Below are positions 61,760-64,000 of a stretch of DNA of 64,000 bases, piece by piece. Under the pieces are notes generated by a model. That model saw nothing but the letters and a program-made list of their open reading frames with translations, made no database searches and had not been told where the DNA came from. This stretch comes from Kineococcus sp. NBC_00420. GTDB taxonomy: Bacteria; Actinomycetota; Actinomycetes; Actinomycetales; Kineococcaceae. Position 1 is the first letter of the stretch; each line of letters begins with the position of its first letter. Where the stretch lies: positions 2,790,001-2,854,000 of the forward strand of contig NZ_CP107930.1 of NCBI RefSeq assembly GCF_036021035.1, in the 5' to 3' direction. Position numbers and translations under genes: made by a program.

Positions 61760-61934
61760 ACCCCGGTGCGGCCGGCGACGCGCACTCAGCGATCGCCAGC
61801 CCGCCCGCCCCGGTCTCCTCCCGGTCAGCCGGTGGCAGCTCCAGGGCCCGCGCGGTGCTCGCGGCCGACCTGCGCCACGGTCCCGCGAGAAAACCCGGGC
61901 GACGACGGACGCGTCCGACCTAGGCTCGCTGCCC

Positions 61935-63362
61935 ATGGCACCGGTCACCCACGAGCGAGGTCCGGTCCTGACCCCCCGGGCCCAGGACTTCCCGCGCTGG
62001 TACCAGGACGTCGTCGACAAGGCGGAACTCGCCGACAACGGTCCCGTCCGCGGCACCATGGTCATCCGGCCCTACGGCTACGCCCTCTGGGAGCGGGTCC
62101 AGGCGGAGGTCGACGCCCGGATCAAGCGGGCCGGCGCCGAGAACGTCTACCTGCCGTTGCTCATCCCCGAGAGCTACCTGCAGCGTGAGGCCGAGCACGT
62201 CGAGGGGTTCAGCCCCGAGCTGGCCGTCGTCACCCACGCCGGGGGCAAGGAGCTGCCCGAGCCGCTGGTCGTGCGTCCCACCAGCGAGACCGTCTTCGGT
62301 GAGTCGATGGCCAGGTGGATCCAGGGCCACCGCGACCTGCCCCTGCTGCTGAACCAGTGGGCGAACGTCGTGCGCTGGGAGCTGCGCCCGCGCCTGTTCC
62401 TGCGCACCACCGAGTTCCTGTGGCAGGAGGGGCACACCGCCCACGCCACGCGGGCCGACGCCTCGGCCTACGCCCGCCGCATCCACCTGCAGGTCTACCG
62501 CGACTTCTTCCACGACGTCCTGGCGCTGCCCGTGCACGTCGGGCTCAAGACCGCCCGGGAACGCTTCGCCGGCGCCGTGAACACCCTGGCCTGCGAGGCG
62601 ATGATGGGCGACGGCAAGGCGCTGCAGGTGGCCACCAGCCACGAGATGGGCCAGAACTTCGCGACCGCCTTCGACATCCGCTACGCCGACGCCGACGGCG
62701 GGAGGCCCCTGTGCTGGACCACCAGCTGGGGTCTCAGCACCCGTGTCGTCGGCGGGCTCGTCATGGGCCACGGGGACGACAGGGGTCTCGTGGTTCCCCC
62801 GGCGCTGGCCCCCACGCAGGTCGTGGTCGTGGTGGTGAAGGAGGACGAGGCCAGCCTCGGCGCCGCCCGGCGGATCCAGGAGCAGCTGTCGGCGGCCGGG
62901 GTGCGCGTGAAGGTCGACCGCCGCACCGATCAGGGCTTCGGACGCCGGGTCACCGGCTGGGAGCTCAAGGGCGTGCCCGTCCGGCTGGAGGTCGGACCGC
63001 GCGACGTGGGCGAGGGCGTCGTGACCCTGGTCCGCCGCGACAGCGGTGAACGACGGCGTCCCACCCTGGAGGCGGTCGCCTCGCTGGTGCCCGCGCTGCT
63101 GCAGCAGGTGCAGGGCGACCTGCTGCAGCGCGGCCGGCAACGCCTGCGGGACCGCACCGCGGACGTGTCCTCGGTGCCGGAAGCGGCGGAGGCGGCACGG
63201 ACCGGGTTCGGGCGGATCCCGTGGCGCACCCTCGGCGTCGACGGGGAGGCGGAGCTGGCCCGGAACGCGGTGACGGTGCGGTGCCTGCAACGGCCCGACG
63301 GCTCCCTGCCCGAGGCCGACGACGAGGACGACCTGGTCGCCGTCGTCGCCCGGAGCTACTGA
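61935..63362 (+). CDS. proS: Prolyl-tRNA synthetase, type 3 (archaeal/eukaryotic-like)
   Basis: 475 residues. Class II synthetase: motif 1 GTMVIRPYGYALWERVQAEV, motif 2 region ELRPRLFLRTTEFLWQEGHT, motif 3 TTSWGLSTRVVGGLVMGHGD, then an anticodon-binding domain (QVVVVVVKEDEASLGAARRI) and a C-terminal extension. The bacterial-type insertion (editing) domain is absent, which is the short ProS form used by some actinobacteria. Charges tRNA-Pro. It may be the only ProS or a second copy; the window cannot say. Confidence 0.95.
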   Translation: MAPVTHERGPVLTPRAQDFPRWYQDVVDKAELADNGPVRGTMVIRPYGYALWERVQAEVDARIKRAGAENVYLPLLIPESYLQREAEHVEGFSPELAVVTHAGGKELPEPLVVRPTSETVFGESMARWIQGHRDLPLLLNQWANVVRWELRPRLFLRTTEFLWQEGHTAHATRADASAYARRIHLQVYRDFFHDVLALPVHVGLKTARERFAGAVNTLACEAMMGDGKALQVATSHEMGQNFATAFDIRYADADGGRPLCWTTSWGLSTRVVGGLVMGHGDDRGLVVPPALAPTQVVVVVVKEDEASLGAARRIQEQLSAAGVRVKVDRRTDQGFGRRVTGWELKGVPVRLEVGPRDVGEGVVTLVRRDSGERRRPTLEAVASLVPALLQQVQGDLLQRGRQRLRDRTADVSSVPEAAEAARTGFGRIPWRTLGVDGEAELARNAVTVRCLQRPDGSLPEADDEDDLVAVVARSY

Positions 63363-63376
63363 CCGCGACCGAGCCG

Positions 63377-64000
63377 TCAGGGGTGGCTGAGCGGACGGTT
63401 CCCGTGCCGGTGGGCGCGGTTCTTGCCGCCGCGCTTGGCGTCGTACATCGCCTCGTCGGCCTCGGCGAGGACCGCCTCGGCCAGCGCACCCACGCCGTCG
63501 GTCCCGTCGGTGTCCTGGCTGCCGCCGATCGGGGTCACGGCGTGCACCCCGGCCGGGACGCAGGCCGACGTCATCCCGATGCTGGCCCCGACGGTGAAGG
63601 TGCCGCGCGTCAGCACGACGGGCGCCCGCAGGCTCGCCAGCAGGCGTTCGGCGATGGCCGACAGGTCCTGCTCCTCGGTCAGCCCGGGGCAGACGACGGC
63701 GAACTCGTCCCCGCCGAGGCGGGCCAGGGTGTCTCCCGGGCGCAGGCAGGTGGAGAAGCGGTCGGCGACCTCGCGCAGCAGGTCGTCCCCGGTGGCGTGC
63801 CCGGCGGCGTCGTTGACGGCCTTGAACCCGTCCAGGTCGCAGAACAGGACCCCCACCCGGGTGCGGTCCCGGCTGGTGGCGGCCAGGGCGTGGGTGAGCC
63901 GGTCGTGCATCAGGGTCCGGTTGGGCAGCCCGGTCAGGGGGTCGTGCAGGGCCTGGTGCCGCAGGAGGTCCTCGGCGGCCCTGCGGACGGTGATGTCCTC
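63377..64000 (-). CDS. GGDEF diguanylate cyclase, C-terminal part
   Basis: Runs off the right edge; only about 207 residues are visible, beginning in a linker (EDITVRRAAEDLLRHQ) and the domain start HDPLTGLPNRTLMHDRL. Canonical GGDEF loop in LARLGGDEFAVVCPG, with an RxxD inhibitory site (RPGD) five residues before, so it is probably active and feedback-controlled. Likely has PAS sensors upstream, outside the window. Confidence 0.93.
   Translation of the reverse strand, partial: EDITVRRAAEDLLRHQALHDPLTGLPNRTLMHDRLTHALAATSRDRTRVGVLFCDLDGFKAVNDAAGHATGDDLLREVADRFSTCLRPGDTLARLGGDEFAVVCPGLTEEQDLSAIAERLLASLRAPVVLTRGTFTVGASIGMTSACVPAGVHAVTPIGGSQDTDGTDGVGALAEAVLAEADEAMYDAKRGGKNRAHRHGNRPLSHP

Noticed and set aside
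1-64000. tRNA or rRNA genes
   Set aside because: I found no tRNA-like cloverleaf or conserved rRNA segment by eye. A covariance-model scan would settle it.

Overview
This is a high-GC (about 70% or more) actinobacterial chromosome segment. GTG starts are frequent, genes often overlap by 4 bp (ATGA/GTGA), third codon positions are strongly G/C, and there are many GAF/PAS/GGDEF/SpoIIE sensor proteins plus chemoreceptors. The overall gene style suggests a motile Kineococcus-like member of the Kineosporiales. That assignment is inference, because the window holds no rRNA or other phylogenetic marker beyond a prolyl-tRNA synthetase.

Layout. 0-9 kb: transporters and small regulators, namely an MFS C-terminus, a PPOX flavoprotein, a divergent NmrA-MarR pair with a clear operator, MerR, a membrane diguanylate cyclase, a second MFS, and a divergent MarR-cyclase pair with a perfect operator. 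8.8-11.35 kb: a compact 2.5-kb mobile element that encodes only two overlapping tyrosine recombinases, is bounded by 14-bp perfect inverted repeats, and sits inside a copy of a dispersed repeat found all over the window. 11.4-17.5 kb: an SdpI-like protein, an overlapping pair of paralogous unknown genes, and two chemoreceptors (CHASE3-HAMP-MCP and soluble GAF-GAF-MCP); the two GAF domains of the second are an almost identical 319-bp DNA duplication. 17.7-23.9 kb: MFS, LacI, an SPFH/NfeD-like pair, small membrane proteins and a VapBC toxin-antitoxin pair with its operator. 24-32 kb: an accessory-looking stretch with a sigma/anti-sigma-like pair, peptidase E, an IS256-family element with a nonsense mutation that splits another gene, gene remnants and an FNT channel. 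32-36 kb: amidase and TetR with an upstream operator, and a decayed amidohydrolase. 36-39.5 kb: a three-gene overlapping operon led by a MerR regulator. 39.6-45.2 kb: a GAF-PAS-GAF-GGDEF cyclase next to a MASE1-PAS histidine kinase, ended by a strong hairpin. 45-64 kb: an oxidoreductase, several secreted or lipid-anchored proteins of unknown function, a second sigma/anti-sigma-like locus in which the sigma gene is frameshifted, arsenate reductase, a large PAS/GAF SpoIIE phosphatase, ProS, and a truncated GGDEF gene at the window edge.

The most striking feature is a dispersed short repeat (core GCGGGATGACCGTG, extended GCGCACCGCGGGATGACCGTG) with about 17 recognisable copies in either orientation, nearly all intergenic, together with the twin-recombinase element that has landed in the middle of one copy. 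The flanks rejoin into a two-copy repeat that exists intact at 25.24-25.29 kb, so the pre-insertion site can be reconstructed from this window alone.
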